Positions 33,231 through 42,986 of a stretch of 64,000 nt of DNA are shown here, piece after piece. The first letter of the stretch is position 1. Every line of letters begins with the position of its first letter. The DNA comes from JAGXKT01 sp964531695 (lineage in GTDB: Bacteria > Planctomycetota > Phycisphaerae > SM23-33), in NCBI GenBank assembly GCA_964531695.1, contig CAZHEH010000002.1, positions 62,001-126,000 of the forward strand, read 5' to 3'. The notes beneath the pieces are model-generated. The model did not search any database and was not told where the DNA came from. It saw only the letters and a program-made list of their open reading frames with translations. The translations under genes were made by a program, and so were the position numbers.

Positions 33231-33953
33231 CTACTGCTCTTCCGGCTCGTCGTCCTCGGATGCCTCCTCGGAAGCCCGTTCCTCGGGACGACGCCCGGCG
33301 CGGAGCATCTCGAGCGGCCCGTCGAGCTTCTCGGCCGCCCGCCCCATACGGGCGCGTTCATGTTCGTCGATGGCCTCGGCCTCGGACAGCATCGCCAGCC
33401 GCGCCTGGGCCCGCAGAATTCGCGCCACGAGCGTCAGGCGGTGCTTCAGCGGCAGCGCCATGGCCCGCTGGCGGGTGAGCTTGGCCAACGCCTCGATGAG
33501 CTTGCCCAGCCCGTGCCGCACGTGGGCGGCCTGGCGCAGGACGACGGCCTGCCGCAGCTCGGCCGGCACGGCCTCTGCGTCGGCCCAGCCGGTGCCCCGG
33601 CAGAACTGGCAGGGCGCGAGCCCATGTCCGTCGCAGGTGGGACAGGCCCGGCCCTCCTCGATCTCGCCGGTGCCGTCGCACGCGTCGCACAACCGGACGC
33701 CCCCGGAACACATGTAGCAGGATTGATGAGCGAAGGCATCCAGAACGGCGCTGACGCCGTGCTTGCCCATGGTGCCCTCGATGCGGTCCAGCAACTCTCG
33801 CAGCTTCATGCCCTGCCCGGCCCGGCACAACTCGCCGTAAGCGCGAACGACACCGTCCGGGTCGTTCTGCTGCACCGAGCGCTTCAGGTTGTCCAAGGCG
33901 TCGGCCAGGGGGCCGGACGCGTCGGATTCGGGCGAGGCGGCGGGGACGTTCAT
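33231..33953 (-). CDS. DnaJ-type zinc-finger protein without J domain
   Basis: 240 residues. Four closely spaced CxxCxGxG-like motifs form a cysteine-rich centre: CYMCSGG, CDACDGTG, CPTCDGHG and CQFCRGTG, about 45 residues in all. These are the zinc-binding repeats of DnaJ type I proteins, but no J domain or C-terminal substrate domain is present. The flanks are helical, with an acidic tail (SEEASEDDEPEEQ). It could be a small zinc-dependent chaperone-like or scaffold protein. The start at 33953 (GGAGAGG, good spacing) is chosen; 34004 is possible. It converges with the preceding gene and diverges from the PQQ-protein gene. Confidence 0.78.
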   Translation of the reverse strand: MNVPAASPESDASGPLADALDNLKRSVQQNDPDGVVRAYGELCRAGQGMKLRELLDRIEGTMGKHGVSAVLDAFAHQSCYMCSGGVRLCDACDGTGEIEEGRACPTCDGHGLAPCQFCRGTGWADAEAVPAELRQAVVLRQAAHVRHGLGKLIEALAKLTRQRAMALPLKHRLTLVARILRAQARLAMLSEAEAIDEHERARMGRAAEKLDGPLEMLRAGRRPEERASEEASEDDEPEEQ

Positions 33954-34323
33954 CGGGGCCTCTCCAGGCGTCTGGGTGGCGAATTGCTGGGTCTGAGCGG
34001 GCATGGCAGTCGCGTCCTCAAGGGCTGCCGGCGCAGAACACACACGCCGACCGGCTTGGCAACAAGAAAACCGCCGGGCGTCGGAGACACGACCGCTGGC
34101 CGAGCCCGCGCCCATGGGGATATGAAGTAAGAATGAGTCCTGCCATGACGCGGCGCGGTACCGGCCGAACCGCAACTTGTTCCACACCTGTATGATATCT
34201 CGCGTAGATCCGGCGGGCAAGGGCAAACGCGGGCGAGACGCAAAAACCGCGCCGAGCCGGAAAGGATCGCGGGAAATCCGGGAACCGTTGGGCAGGTATC
34301 GGCGTCATAAGCAGGGACATCGG
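33954..34323. other. Divergent upstream region of the zinc-finger and PQQ-protein genes
   Basis: About 370 bp between the two start codons. A TTGCTG (34324-34329), 17-nt spacer, TAGAGT arrangement overlaps the likely start of the PQQ-protein gene. TATGAT occurs at 34191-34196 without a clear -35. No RNA gene was seen. Confidence 0.35.
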
Positions 34324-37300
34324 TTGCTGCGCAAGGCCCGTGTTGCTAGAGTAGATGCATTGGCATCGGCCGTTCAGGGGCTACCGCTGAAAAGCAGGAT
34401 CACACAATCTCTTCGGCACGGGGCTCGCGCTGTCCACGGCGCGGCGGGGGCGCTTCGCGTCCCGGCGCTGGGCCTGCTCCTGGCAGTGATATGTCTGTAT
34501 GCCTGGGCTCCCCACGCCGCTGGGAGGAAAATTATAGTGGGCCCGGGGCCGGTCCCCGGCTCGACCGTTCGGGGTGAGGGCGGCGAAGAATTCGCCGTGC
34601 TGGTCGAGACGGAGGAGGACTGGTCCGAATTCTTCGAGACCGCCATCGAGCTGATGGAAGGCGGACAGCACGAGCGGGCCGTGCGGATCCTCCAGGCGAT
34701 GACCGAGCGGTCCGAGGGCGGCTTCGTCCAGGCGGAGGGACGGCGGTACGTCGGGCTGGCCGAGCGCGCGGCGGAGATTCTCGACAAGCTACCTACGGCC
34801 GGCAGGCGGCTCTACCGCGGTTTGTACGACGGGCAGGCCGAGCATCTCTACGAGCAATCGCTTCGCACCGGCCGAACCGGGCCGCTGCACCGGATCGTCA
34901 ACCAGTTCTCGCACACGAGCTATGGGGCGAAGGCGTACGTACGGCTCGGGTCGCTGTATTTCGACCGCGGGCGGTTTGCCGAGGCCGCCCGGTCGTGGCG
35001 GGCCGCGCTGGCCCGGCCGGACGCCCCGAGCCCAGCGCCGGCGCTGCTGGCTCGCGTGGCCGCGGCGCTGCATCTCGCGGGAGACCGCGAAGCCGCACAG
35101 GCCGCCCTGGCGCGGCTTGAGAAGGACCATCCCGACGCGACCGGGCCCATCGCCGGCGAGGAGCGCGATCTGGCCGCCCATGTTCGGGAGGTCTTCCAGG
35201 CCCCCGCGCCGAAGCGGCGCCGCGTGCTGGACGACTGGCCGGGCGTCGGCGGCTTGGCCGACGGCCAGGGCGTCATGAGCGGCGGCGATATCATCCTGTC
35301 GCCCAAGTGGGTGCGCCCCAAGCACGCGGCCCGGCCGACTTCCGCGTCGCTCATGGCCGCACACGAGCTTCGCATCGCGCGCGCTCGCGGGCAGTGGGTG
35401 GTCACGCACGTCCGCGGGGGCAAGGTTTCGGCCGATGTGATGGTCCAAGGTCGTCGCCAGTCCTCGGTCGATCTGTCCGCCCGCGTCCATCCGTTGATCG
35501 TGGACGGGGGGGTGATCTACCGAACGGACGACGGCGTGCAGGCCCGCGACCTGCTGACGGGCGAATCGTTGTGGCAGGCCCACGGGCTTCCCCTGCACCG
35601 GAAGTTCCAGTTGAACGTGAACGGGCTGCCGGGCTCCATGGGTGACGCCGGGCTGTATCAGATCACGGCCGGGGGCGGCAAGGTCTTCGTTCGGTATGGC
35701 TTCGTGTCCCGGCAGAACACGACGCACATGCTCAGGGGAGGCATAGGGTGGGGGGGGCCGGTGCCGCCGCCCGGCGACAGTGTGGAGCCGGCGCACGCCG
35801 ACCGCGGCCCGGAGCTGGTCGCACTGGGCGTCTCGGATGGCGGATACGCCTGGGGCCCCATCGGCAACGGCAACGGCGACGACGAGGTCATCCGCGCCGG
35901 CGTGTTCGTTTCGCCGCCGACCTACCATCAGGGGCGGCTGTACATCGTGTCGCTGCATCTGGAGCGATTCCATCTGATCTGCCTGGATGCCCGCAACGGG
36001 GAGCTGCTCTGGCGCCGCCCGGTGTGCCACGCCCCGGCGATCGGCCATCCGCACGCCCACATGGACCCCACGATGTTGTTGGCCCGCGTGAGTCCCCCGG
36101 CCGTCAGCGACGGGCGTGTCTTCGTCGTGACCAATGCCGGCATTGCCGCGGCCCTGGACGCCGAGACGGGCCAGCCCCTGTGGGCGCATCATTACCCCAG
36201 CGGAGCCAACTTACCACTCAACATGCGTGGCACGCACATCCCCTCGGGGTCGCTTTCGCGGCCGGTGAATCCGCTGGTCGTCTGCGGAGACCGGCTCATC
36301 TGCCTGCCGACGGACAGCGAGAATCTGCTGGCTTACTCGGTAGCCGACGGGCAGTTGCGGTGGTCCGTTCCCCGCGAGGTGCAGACGCAACTCAGCGCTA
36401 TCGGCCCGGACCGGGTGCTGCTGTCCTCGCCGGGCCTTCTCGTCAAGTCGACGGCCGACGGAGATACCCGGATTCGCCACCCGGATTCGCTGGGCGTTCA
36501 CGGGCGCCCGGCCGTGCTGACCGACCGCGTCCTGGCCAGCGTCCGCGGCGAGTTGATCTCGCTCCATCTGGACACGAAGCAGATCAGCCGTCGTGGGTTG
36601 ACCTCCGCCGATGGGCTGCTCGGCAACCTCGCAAGCTGCGAGCGGGCGCTGGTGGCGGCCAATGCCGCGGGCGTCTGCGCCTATTTCAGCTTCGAGGACA
36701 TCCGCAACGGGCTGGTCGAGCGGATGGAGACCGCCGAGCCGCGGGAGCGGGCGCGGCTCTGTCTGACGCTGGGCCAGGTGGCCTTCAATGCCGGCGGAAT
36801 GGAGATGGCTGCCGAGAACTTCGAGCGGGCCGGCAAGCTGGCGCGCGAGCTGGAGCTGCCCGTGCTGGCGGGCCACGCGCGGAGCTGGGGCTACCGCACG
36901 GCGGTGGCGATGGCCAACCGGGCGGGCGAGCCCGGGCGGATGGTCGAGCGCTTCGAGCAGGTCATGGAGCTGGCCGCCACGAGGCAGGAGAAGGCCCACA
37001 CGCTGTTGCGGCTGGCCAAGAGTCGCGAGAACGCCGGAGAGTTGGCCGCGGCGGCCGAGCTGATCGAGAAGCTCCGCGAGGAGTACGGCGACGAGGAGAT
37101 CGTCGACGTGGGCGTCGGCCCGTCGGCCGAGGACAAGGACCGGCTGGGAAAGGACGATGTGACGAACAAGGCCGCCGACCTGGCCCACCGGTTCCTGCGG
37201 CGGCTGATCGAGCGGCACGGGCGGGAGTTCTACGAGGCCGTCGAGAAGCGCGCGGCCGAGGCGCTCGCGGCGGCCCGAAAGTCGGGCGAGCCGAGCGAAC

Positions 37301-39561
37301 TGACGGCCGTGCGCGACCGCTGGCCGAACAGCCGGGCGGCGAGCGGCGCCTTGTACGCGGCGGCCGAGATTCACTACGAGCGCGGCCGCGAGCAGGACGA
37401 TGCCGAAGGCCGCGAGCACATGAAGGCGGCCAGGGACCTGCTCTCGAAGCTGTGCCGTGCGGACGATCCGGAGATGCGGCTGTCGGCGGGGACGGTGCTG
37501 GCCGTGATCTACCAGCGGGAAGGGCACGTGAACCTCGCCGCCGACCGCCGCCGTGCCGTCGAGGCCGACCCGGACTACGACGCCTCGCTGAAGGTCGAGT
37601 TCGCGGACATCGCCGGCCCGGCGGGGGAACTGCTCCGCTCGCTGGAGCATGAGCCGGACGAGCCGCCGGAGGCGGCGCGGACGCTGGGCGGCCTGCCGCT
37701 GGCGGAGGCGTGGTCGATCGGTCCGGAGGCGGTTCTCGCGCGGAACCAGGACGGCCGAGCGGTGCGGGTGGGTGAGCGGGTCGTCGTGCTGCTCGGAAAT
37801 GAAGTGCTGCTGCTCGACCCGTCCGCCTCCGATGCGGACGCGGCCGTGGTGTGGCGGGCGCGGGGCCCGGGAGGGCCGGGCCGATTGCGGGACATCGTGT
37901 GGGGGCGTCGGGTGGTGTTCGGCTTTTCGAACGACCTGGTGGTGGTCGCGGCACCCGGCATGGCTTACGGGTTCGAGGCCGCTACGGGCAATCGGCTATG
38001 GCGGCAGAAAGTGGGTCCAGAGCTCGGGCTGGATCCTGTGCGCTCGCTGACGGTGGACGCGGGTCTGCTGCTGGCGGGCGGTAACAAGGGAGAGCTGGGG
38101 GCGATGGACACGGCCACGGGCGAAGTGCTGCCGTGGCGGGCCCGGAACCCGGGCGAGCGGATTCGATTCCGCTCGGTGCAGGCCGCCGCGGGCGTAGCTG
38201 TGGTGGAATTCGTCCGCCGCGAGGAAGACCCCGACGCCGAGATTGGCGTGTTTGACCTGGCCTCGGGCAAGCTGCTGTCCGGTTGGCTGGGGCGCCGGCT
38301 GGGTTGGGCGCACCTGACGGATGACGGCACGCTCGCCCTGATGCTGGACGGCGAGTTGTCGGTGCGGGAGGTCGGGATGGACGGCGATTCCCCGTCGGTC
38401 GGTGAGCCGATCTGGGTACGAGAGGTCGGCGGGCCGGGCCGGCTCGTCGCGGCCGAGGGCGGCTGCTTCGCGGTCCGGACGGACCGCGGCTTGGAGGTGT
38501 TCTCCGTTTCCGGAGGGGCCGCGCCGGAGATACGTATTCCCTCCGGGTCCGACTCCTGCGAGTTGGCGGGCCGGTGCGTGTACACGGGCAGCCGTGCCGC
38601 GGCCAGTTCCGCGGGCGCCGCCCGGCTGGACGCCGTACGCGTGGACGGCCTCGCGGATGACTGGGCGGATGTGGGATTGCGCATCGACGATCTGCGGGGC
38701 GACGGGGAGCGGGCCGCCGAAGATGTATCGAGCGTTTTCCGCATCGCGTGGACCGAGAAGGGCCTGCTGGTGCTGGCCGACGTGCGGGACGATCACGTCT
38801 ACCGGGACGCGCGCGTGCGCAACTTATACGACACGGACAGCATCGAGGTCTTCGTCCGCAAGGAGGTGGGCGCCGCCGAGGCGTTCCAGGTCGTCGCAGC
38901 GCCGTGCGGCGGGGACGTGCCGCCCCCGAAGGGGGGAGGCGGAAGCAGGGTTTCCGCCACGCCCGGCGGGCTCGCGGTCGACTGCTTCCGTCCGGGCCGG
39001 TTGGCCTTCGGCCTGGCGGCGCCGCCGCCCCCCGTGCACTGCGCCGCCGTCGCGCGTGGCGACGGCTATTCGATCGAGTTGATGATCCCCTGGTCGGCGC
39101 TCGACATCGAGCCGTCGGCCGGAACTCGCCTGGCGATGCAACTCTACGTCAACGATCTGGATCGCGGCGAGAGCAAGGCCCGCTTATCGTGGCACCCGAG
39201 CCGGCAAGCCCACGTCGACCCCGACGCCTGCAAACCGGTGGACCTGCTCGGGAAGGCGGTCGTCGCAGGTCACCCGGTCCTGCAAGGTTGGTCGCCGCTG
39301 TCCCGGCGGCCGGACTGGTCCGCCCCGTTGCGCCCAGGCGAGTCCATGCAGTCGTGCGCCGCGTTGGGCTCGCATGTGGTCGTCGCCTTGAGCGGCTCGA
39401 CGCGGGACGCGGTTTGCATCCTGGACGCGGAGACCGGTGAGGAGCTTCAGTCCCTCGCCGCGGAGCCGCCGCGTTGGCCCGTGGGTCGGCCGGTCGTGGC
39501 GGCCGGGCGGCTGCTGGTGGAAACACGAAAGGGAGTGACGGTTTATGCCCCGAAGGACTAG
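34324..39561 (+). CDS. Giant secreted protein with PQQ-like propellers, TPR region and CBM9-like domain
   Basis: Up to about 1,745 residues. Order: a signal anchor (core VPALGLLLAVICLYAWAPHA), a helical region, a first set of PQQ-like beta-propeller blades (about 390-720; repeats such as DARNGELLWRR, DAETGQPLWAHH, VADGQLRW), a TPR-like helical region (about 790-1080), a second propeller (about 1125-1400), a CBM9-like domain (about 1432-1640; DGLADDWADVGLRIDDL start, YDTDSIEVFVRK and DGYSIELMIPWSAL) and a last blade. Probably periplasmic or surface-exposed, able to bind partners or glycans. The start is uncertain: the frame is open back to a TTG at 34177, but the first 50 codons look non-coding, so the TTG at 34324 is given. 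It heads the MoxR cluster and overlaps the next gene by 17 nt. Confidence 0.85.
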   Translation: MLRKARVARVDALASAVQGLPLKSRITQSLRHGARAVHGAAGALRVPALGLLLAVICLYAWAPHAAGRKIIVGPGPVPGSTVRGEGGEEFAVLVETEEDWSEFFETAIELMEGGQHERAVRILQAMTERSEGGFVQAEGRRYVGLAERAAEILDKLPTAGRRLYRGLYDGQAEHLYEQSLRTGRTGPLHRIVNQFSHTSYGAKAYVRLGSLYFDRGRFAEAARSWRAALARPDAPSPAPALLARVAAALHLAGDREAAQAALARLEKDHPDATGPIAGEERDLAAHVREVFQAPAPKRRRVLDDWPGVGGLADGQGVMSGGDIILSPKWVRPKHAARPTSASLMAAHELRIARARGQWVVTHVRGGKVSADVMVQGRRQSSVDLSARVHPLIVDGGVIYRTDDGVQARDLLTGESLWQAHGLPLHRKFQLNVNGLPGSMGDAGLYQITAGGGKVFVRYGFVSRQNTTHMLRGGIGWGGPVPPPGDSVEPAHADRGPELVALGVSDGGYAWGPIGNGNGDDEVIRAGVFVSPPTYHQGRLYIVSLHLERFHLICLDARNGELLWRRPVCHAPAIGHPHAHMDPTMLLARVSPPAVSDGRVFVVTNAGIAAALDAETGQPLWAHHYPSGANLPLNMRGTHIPSGSLSRPVNPLVVCGDRLICLPTDSENLLAYSVADGQLRWSVPREVQTQLSAIGPDRVLLSSPGLLVKSTADGDTRIRHPDSLGVHGRPAVLTDRVLASVRGELISLHLDTKQISRRGLTSADGLLGNLASCERALVAANAAGVCAYFSFEDIRNGLVERMETAEPRERARLCLTLGQVAFNAGGMEMAAENFERAGKLARELELPVLAGHARSWGYRTAVAMANRAGEPGRMVERFEQVMELAATRQEKAHTLLRLAKSRENAGELAAAAELIEKLREEYGDEEIVDVGVGPSAEDKDRLGKDDVTNKAADLAHRFLRRLIERHGREFYEAVEKRAAEALAAARKSGEPSELTAVRDRWPNSRAASGALYAAAEIHYERGREQDDAEGREHMKAARDLLSKLCRADDPEMRLSAGTVLAVIYQREGHVNLAADRRRAVEADPDYDASLKVEFADIAGPAGELLRSLEHEPDEPPEAARTLGGLPLAEAWSIGPEAVLARNQDGRAVRVGERVVVLLGNEVLLLDPSASDADAAVVWRARGPGGPGRLRDIVWGRRVVFGFSNDLVVVAAPGMAYGFEAATGNRLWRQKVGPELGLDPVRSLTVDAGLLLAGGNKGELGAMDTATGEVLPWRARNPGERIRFRSVQAAAGVAVVEFVRREEDPDAEIGVFDLASGKLLSGWLGRRLGWAHLTDDGTLALMLDGELSVREVGMDGDSPSVGEPIWVREVGGPGRLVAAEGGCFAVRTDRGLEVFSVSGGAAPEIRIPSGSDSCELAGRCVYTGSRAAASSAGAARLDAVRVDGLADDWADVGLRIDDLRGDGERAAEDVSSVFRIAWTEKGLLVLADVRDDHVYRDARVRNLYDTDSIEVFVRKEVGAAEAFQVVAAPCGGDVPPPKGGGGSRVSATPGGLAVDCFRPGRLAFGLAAPPPPVHCAAVARGDGYSIELMIPWSALDIEPSAGTRLAMQLYVNDLDRGESKARLSWHPSRQAHVDPDACKPVDLLGKAVVAGHPVLQGWSPLSRRPDWSAPLRPGESMQSCAALGSHVVVALSGSTRDAVCILDAETGEELQSLAAEPPRWPVGRPVVAAGRLLVETRKGVTVYAPKD

Positions 39562-40687
39562 CCCGAAGAGTCGGTTTGTCATCGCGGCTGCGGCGGCGGC
39601 CATGCTTGTTGTGGCGCTGCATGCCCCGAGCGGCCCCGAGCGCACCCGGGCCCAGGACATGGGCGGCGTGGACGGTCCGCTGCCGGAGATGATGGACCGC
39701 CGCACGGTCGACGCGATCGAGCGCGGCATGCAGTACCTCTCCCGCGTGCAGGACCGGTCCGGGCAGTGGATGAGCCACGGCCGTTACGGCAGCTACCCCG
39801 GCTCGATGACCGCGCTGGCGGGGCTGGCGATGATGGCCGGCGGCTCGACCCCGGAGGAGGGCCCGTACAGCAAGGAGGTCGAGCGGGCGATGAACTACCT
39901 GCTGAAGTCCACGCAGGAGCACGACGACGCCCTGCTGATCGGCTCATCCGGCGGCGGGCGGAGCATGTACGGGCACGGCTTTTCCATGCTGTTCCTCGCC
40001 CAGTGCTACGGCATGCAGTCGGACGAGGAGAAGGGCGAGCAGCTTCGCGACGTCCTCACCCAGGGCGCGGAGTTGACCTCGCGGTCCCAGTCCGACCTCG
40101 GTGCCGAGCACGGGCACGCCGGCGGATGGTACTACACGCCCGGCAGCAACACCGACGAGGGCAGCGTGACCGTCACGCAGCTACAGGCCCTGCGGGCGTG
40201 CCGCAACGCGGGCATCAAGGTCAACAAGGAGACCATTGCCCGGGCCGTCCGCTACCTCAAACACTGCCAGCAGGCCGACGGCGGCATCTGCTACTCGGCC
40301 AGCAGCCGGGGCTCGTCTCGCCCGGCCATCTCGGCCGCGGCCATCGCGTGCTTCTACGCCGCGGGCGTGTACGACCGCGAGGCCGGCGGCAGCGGCGACG
40401 AGGCCAAGATGGTCGAGCGGCTCGTGGACTACTGCCAGAGCCACATGCAGGTGGATGGCGGCATGGGCCACTACTTCTACGCGCACTACTACTACGCACA
40501 GGCCCTGTACCAGCGCGGCGGCGAGGATTGGGAGGCCTACTACCCCAAGATCCGCGACCGCCTGCTGGCCTCGCAGGCCCCGGACGGAAGCTGGAACGGC
40601 GACGGAACCGGCACGGTGTACGGCACGGCGCTGGCGCTGACGATCCTGCAGCTTCCCTATGGCTACCTCCCGATTTACGAGCGATGA
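39545..40687 (+). CDS. Squalene-cyclase-fold (prenyltransferase-repeat) secreted protein
   Basis: 380 residues. A Sec signal peptide (FVIAAAAAAMLVVALHAP) is followed by six or so alpha-alpha repeats of the terpene cyclase/prenyltransferase fold: GMQYLSRVQDRSGQW, AMNYLLKS, AVRYLKHCQQADGGICY, LVDYCQSHMQVDGGMGHY and RDRLLASQAPDGSWNGDG, then a YGTALALTILQLPY end. The QDRSGQW, QQADGG and QAPDGSW (QW-like) repeats are typical. No cyclase DxDD motif is evident, so it is probably not an enzyme; these proteins occur beside PQQ and MoxR genes in Planctomycetes. Translation is coupled to the PQQ gene by overlap. Confidence 0.85.
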   Translation: MPRRTSPKSRFVIAAAAAAMLVVALHAPSGPERTRAQDMGGVDGPLPEMMDRRTVDAIERGMQYLSRVQDRSGQWMSHGRYGSYPGSMTALAGLAMMAGGSTPEEGPYSKEVERAMNYLLKSTQEHDDALLIGSSGGGRSMYGHGFSMLFLAQCYGMQSDEEKGEQLRDVLTQGAELTSRSQSDLGAEHGHAGGWYYTPGSNTDEGSVTVTQLQALRACRNAGIKVNKETIARAVRYLKHCQQADGGICYSASSRGSSRPAISAAAIACFYAAGVYDREAGGSGDEAKMVERLVDYCQSHMQVDGGMGHYFYAHYYYAQALYQRGGEDWEAYYPKIRDRLLASQAPDGSWNGDGTGTVYGTALALTILQLPYGYLPIYER

Positions 40688-40712
40688 CATCGCACAGCGA
40701 AGGAGCAACCAA

Positions 40713-41840
40713 GTGACCGACGAACAGGCGGCGGCCAACACGCAAGGCCGGGACCTCGGCCGGGACGACATCCAGGCGGCCGAGCGGCTGACGCAGGCGT
40801 ACCAGACGATCCGCGACGAGATGGGCAAAGCCATCGTCGGGCAGGGCGACGTGCTGGAGCAACTCCTCACGTGCATCTTCGCCCGCGGGCACGCGATCCT
40901 CGAGGGCGTGCCGGGCCTGGCCAAGACTCTGATGGTCTCGTCCCTCAGCCAGTGCCTGGACCTCGACTTCGCGAGGATCCAGTTCACGCCGGACCTGATG
41001 CCCTCGGACATCACCGGAACCGAGGTCATCCAGGAGGACCGCTCGACGGGCCACCGCGAGTTCAAGTTCCTCCAAGGCCCGATTTTCAACAACATCATCC
41101 TCGCCGACGAGATCAACCGAACGCCCCCCAAGACGCAGGCCGCGCTGCTGGAAGCGATGCAGGAGCGGCAGGTGTCCGTCGGCGGCACGCGCATGCCGAT
41201 GAAGGACCCGTTCTTCGTGCTGGCCACGCAGAACCCCATCGAGCAGGAGGGGACCTACCCGCTGCCCGAGGCCCAGCAGGACCGGTTCATGTACAAGATC
41301 TTCGTGGACTACCCGAACTGGGACGAGGAGTTCGAGGTCGTCCGGCTGACCACGGCGGTGGGCCAGCCGAAGCTGGATCCGGTGTTGACCGGCGAGGAGA
41401 TCATCCAGCTCCAGGAGATCATCCGCCGCGTGCCCGCCGCCGATCACATCATCCGATACGTGATGCGGCTGGTGCGGGCGACGCGCATCCGCGAGGCCGC
41501 CCACGGCGTGCAGCTCCCGGACGTGGTGCGGAACTACGTCAGTTGGGGCGCCGGGCCGCGGGCCTGCCAGTACCTCATCCTCGCCGGCAAGGTCCGGGCC
41601 GTGCTGCACGGGCGGTTCCACGTGTCGACGGAGGACATCCAGGCGGCCGCCAAGCCGGTCCTGCGGCATCGGATCGTCACGAACTTCAACGCCGACGCCG
41701 AGGGCTACGACAGCGACCGCATCGTCGCCCGCCTGCTGGAGGTAGTTCCCGCCCAGGACTCGGCCGTGGCGTCGCACCCGGCGACCGCCAAGGCCGTGGC
41801 CGCGCCGCCGTCGGAGGCGCCGCCGGCCCCGCCGGCGTAG
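40713..41840 (+). CDS. MoxR-family AAA+ ATPase
   Basis: 375 residues. Cytosolic AAA+ ATPase that matures or activates partner proteins such as VWA-domain proteins. Walker A is EGVPGLAKT near residues 63-71, Walker B ILADEINRT, sensor and arginine-finger blocks FVLATQNPIEQEGTYPLPEA and AQQDRFMYKI. The lid domain ends with the DIQAAAKPVLRHRI block. The GTG at 40713 is chosen as start (AAGGAG 8 nt upstream); the ATG at 40659 would overlap the preceding gene. Followed by the DUF58 gene after a 75-nt gap, the classic order. Confidence 0.94.
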   Translation: MTDEQAAANTQGRDLGRDDIQAAERLTQAYQTIRDEMGKAIVGQGDVLEQLLTCIFARGHAILEGVPGLAKTLMVSSLSQCLDLDFARIQFTPDLMPSDITGTEVIQEDRSTGHREFKFLQGPIFNNIILADEINRTPPKTQAALLEAMQERQVSVGGTRMPMKDPFFVLATQNPIEQEGTYPLPEAQQDRFMYKIFVDYPNWDEEFEVVRLTTAVGQPKLDPVLTGEEIIQLQEIIRRVPAADHIIRYVMRLVRATRIREAAHGVQLPDVVRNYVSWGAGPRACQYLILAGKVRAVLHGRFHVSTEDIQAAAKPVLRHRIVTNFNADAEGYDSDRIVARLLEVVPAQDSAVASHPATAKAVAAPPSEAPPAPPA

Positions 41841-41914
41841 CGAGGGGGCACGCATTCGTGGCAGGGACGGTTCGCGCGCCGCGCTGACCTCCCGTTGAGG
41901 AGACAGAGTCGCCC

Positions 41915-42865
41915 ATGGCTCAAGCCGCAGCATCGGAACTGACGAAGTACCTGGACCCGCGGGTCCTGGCGAAGATCACGCGCCTGGACCTCCAGGCCCG
42001 GCTCGTCGTCGAGGGCTTCGTGGCCGGCATGCACCGCAGCCCGTTCCACGGGTTCAGCGTGGAGTTCGCCAGCCACCGCGAGTACGTGCCCGGCGACGAC
42101 ATCAAGCACATCGACTGGAAGGTCCAGGCCAAGACGGACCGCTTCTACATCAAGCAGTACGAGGAGGAGACGAACCTCAAGGCGACCTTCCTGCTCGACG
42201 CCAGCGAGAGCATGCGGTATCCGTCGGAGGCCGAGGCCCGCGCGGCCGGGCGGATGACGAAATACGGCTACGCCGGCGCGGTCGCCGCGTCGCTGGCATT
42301 CATGCTCCTCCAGCAGCAGGACGCCGTGGGCCTGGCCGTGTTCGACGACCAACTCCGCAACCACCTGACCCCCTCGGCCAGCCCGAACCACATCAAGTCG
42401 TTCGTGCACGCCGTGGACATCAACGAGCCGCGGGCCAAGACCTCGCTGGAGGGCATCTGCCACTCCGTGGCGGAGAAGATCCCCCGCCGCGGCTTGGTGT
42501 GCGTGGTGAGCGATCTGTTCGTGGACGTCGAGGGGCTCATCCGCGGCTTGCAGCACTTCCGCCACTACGACCACGAGGTGATGGTGCTGCACGTGATGGA
42601 CCACGACGAGCTGCAGTTCCCCTTCGAGGGCAACACGATGTTCCGCGGCCTGGAGGAGATGGGCAAGCTGACCGTCCGCCCTCGGGCCCTCCGCAAGGGC
42701 TACCTGGAGGCGGTCAACCGCTTCTGCCGGGACGTGAAACGCCGGTGCGTCGCCGGCCGGATCGACTACAAGCTGATCTCCACGAGCGACTACCTGGACG
42801 CGGCGCTGTGCGCGTTCCTGGCGGCCCGCGCCGCGGCCGCTCGCAAGGCCAGCGCGAAGAGATAG
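41915..42865 (+). CDS. DUF58-domain protein
   Basis: 316 residues. The DUF58 motif is visible as GMHRSPFHGFSVEFASHREYVPGDDIKHIDW near residues 38-68 (key residues SPFHG, SHREY, PGDD, HIDWK). A VWA-like part follows (ATFLLDASESM). It is the usual partner of MoxR ATPases. Unlike many homologues it lacks an N-terminal membrane pair, so it is probably cytosolic or peripheral. The C-terminus is alanine- and lysine-rich. The order MoxR-DUF58-BatA is conserved in Planctomycetes and other phyla, where it is linked to aerotolerance or envelope stress. Confidence 0.93.
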   Translation: MAQAAASELTKYLDPRVLAKITRLDLQARLVVEGFVAGMHRSPFHGFSVEFASHREYVPGDDIKHIDWKVQAKTDRFYIKQYEEETNLKATFLLDASESMRYPSEAEARAAGRMTKYGYAGAVAASLAFMLLQQQDAVGLAVFDDQLRNHLTPSASPNHIKSFVHAVDINEPRAKTSLEGICHSVAEKIPRRGLVCVVSDLFVDVEGLIRGLQHFRHYDHEVMVLHVMDHDELQFPFEGNTMFRGLEEMGKLTVRPRALRKGYLEAVNRFCRDVKRRCVAGRIDYKLISTSDYLDAALCAFLAARAAAARKASAKR

Positions 42866-42986
42866 CACGAATGCAGGGAATGCATGGGATGTCACGGAAG
42901 CGGGCGATACGGAGCCGTGCCACGTGGCCGGTGTCCGCTGGATTCCCCCCATTCCCCGAAGGTTGTGTGAGACAAGGGCGAGACGA

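Noticed and set aside
34177..34323. N-terminal extension of the PQQ-protein gene
   Set aside because: The first 49 codons are Lys/Arg/Gly-rich with no hydrophobic core and begin at a TTG without a ribosome site.
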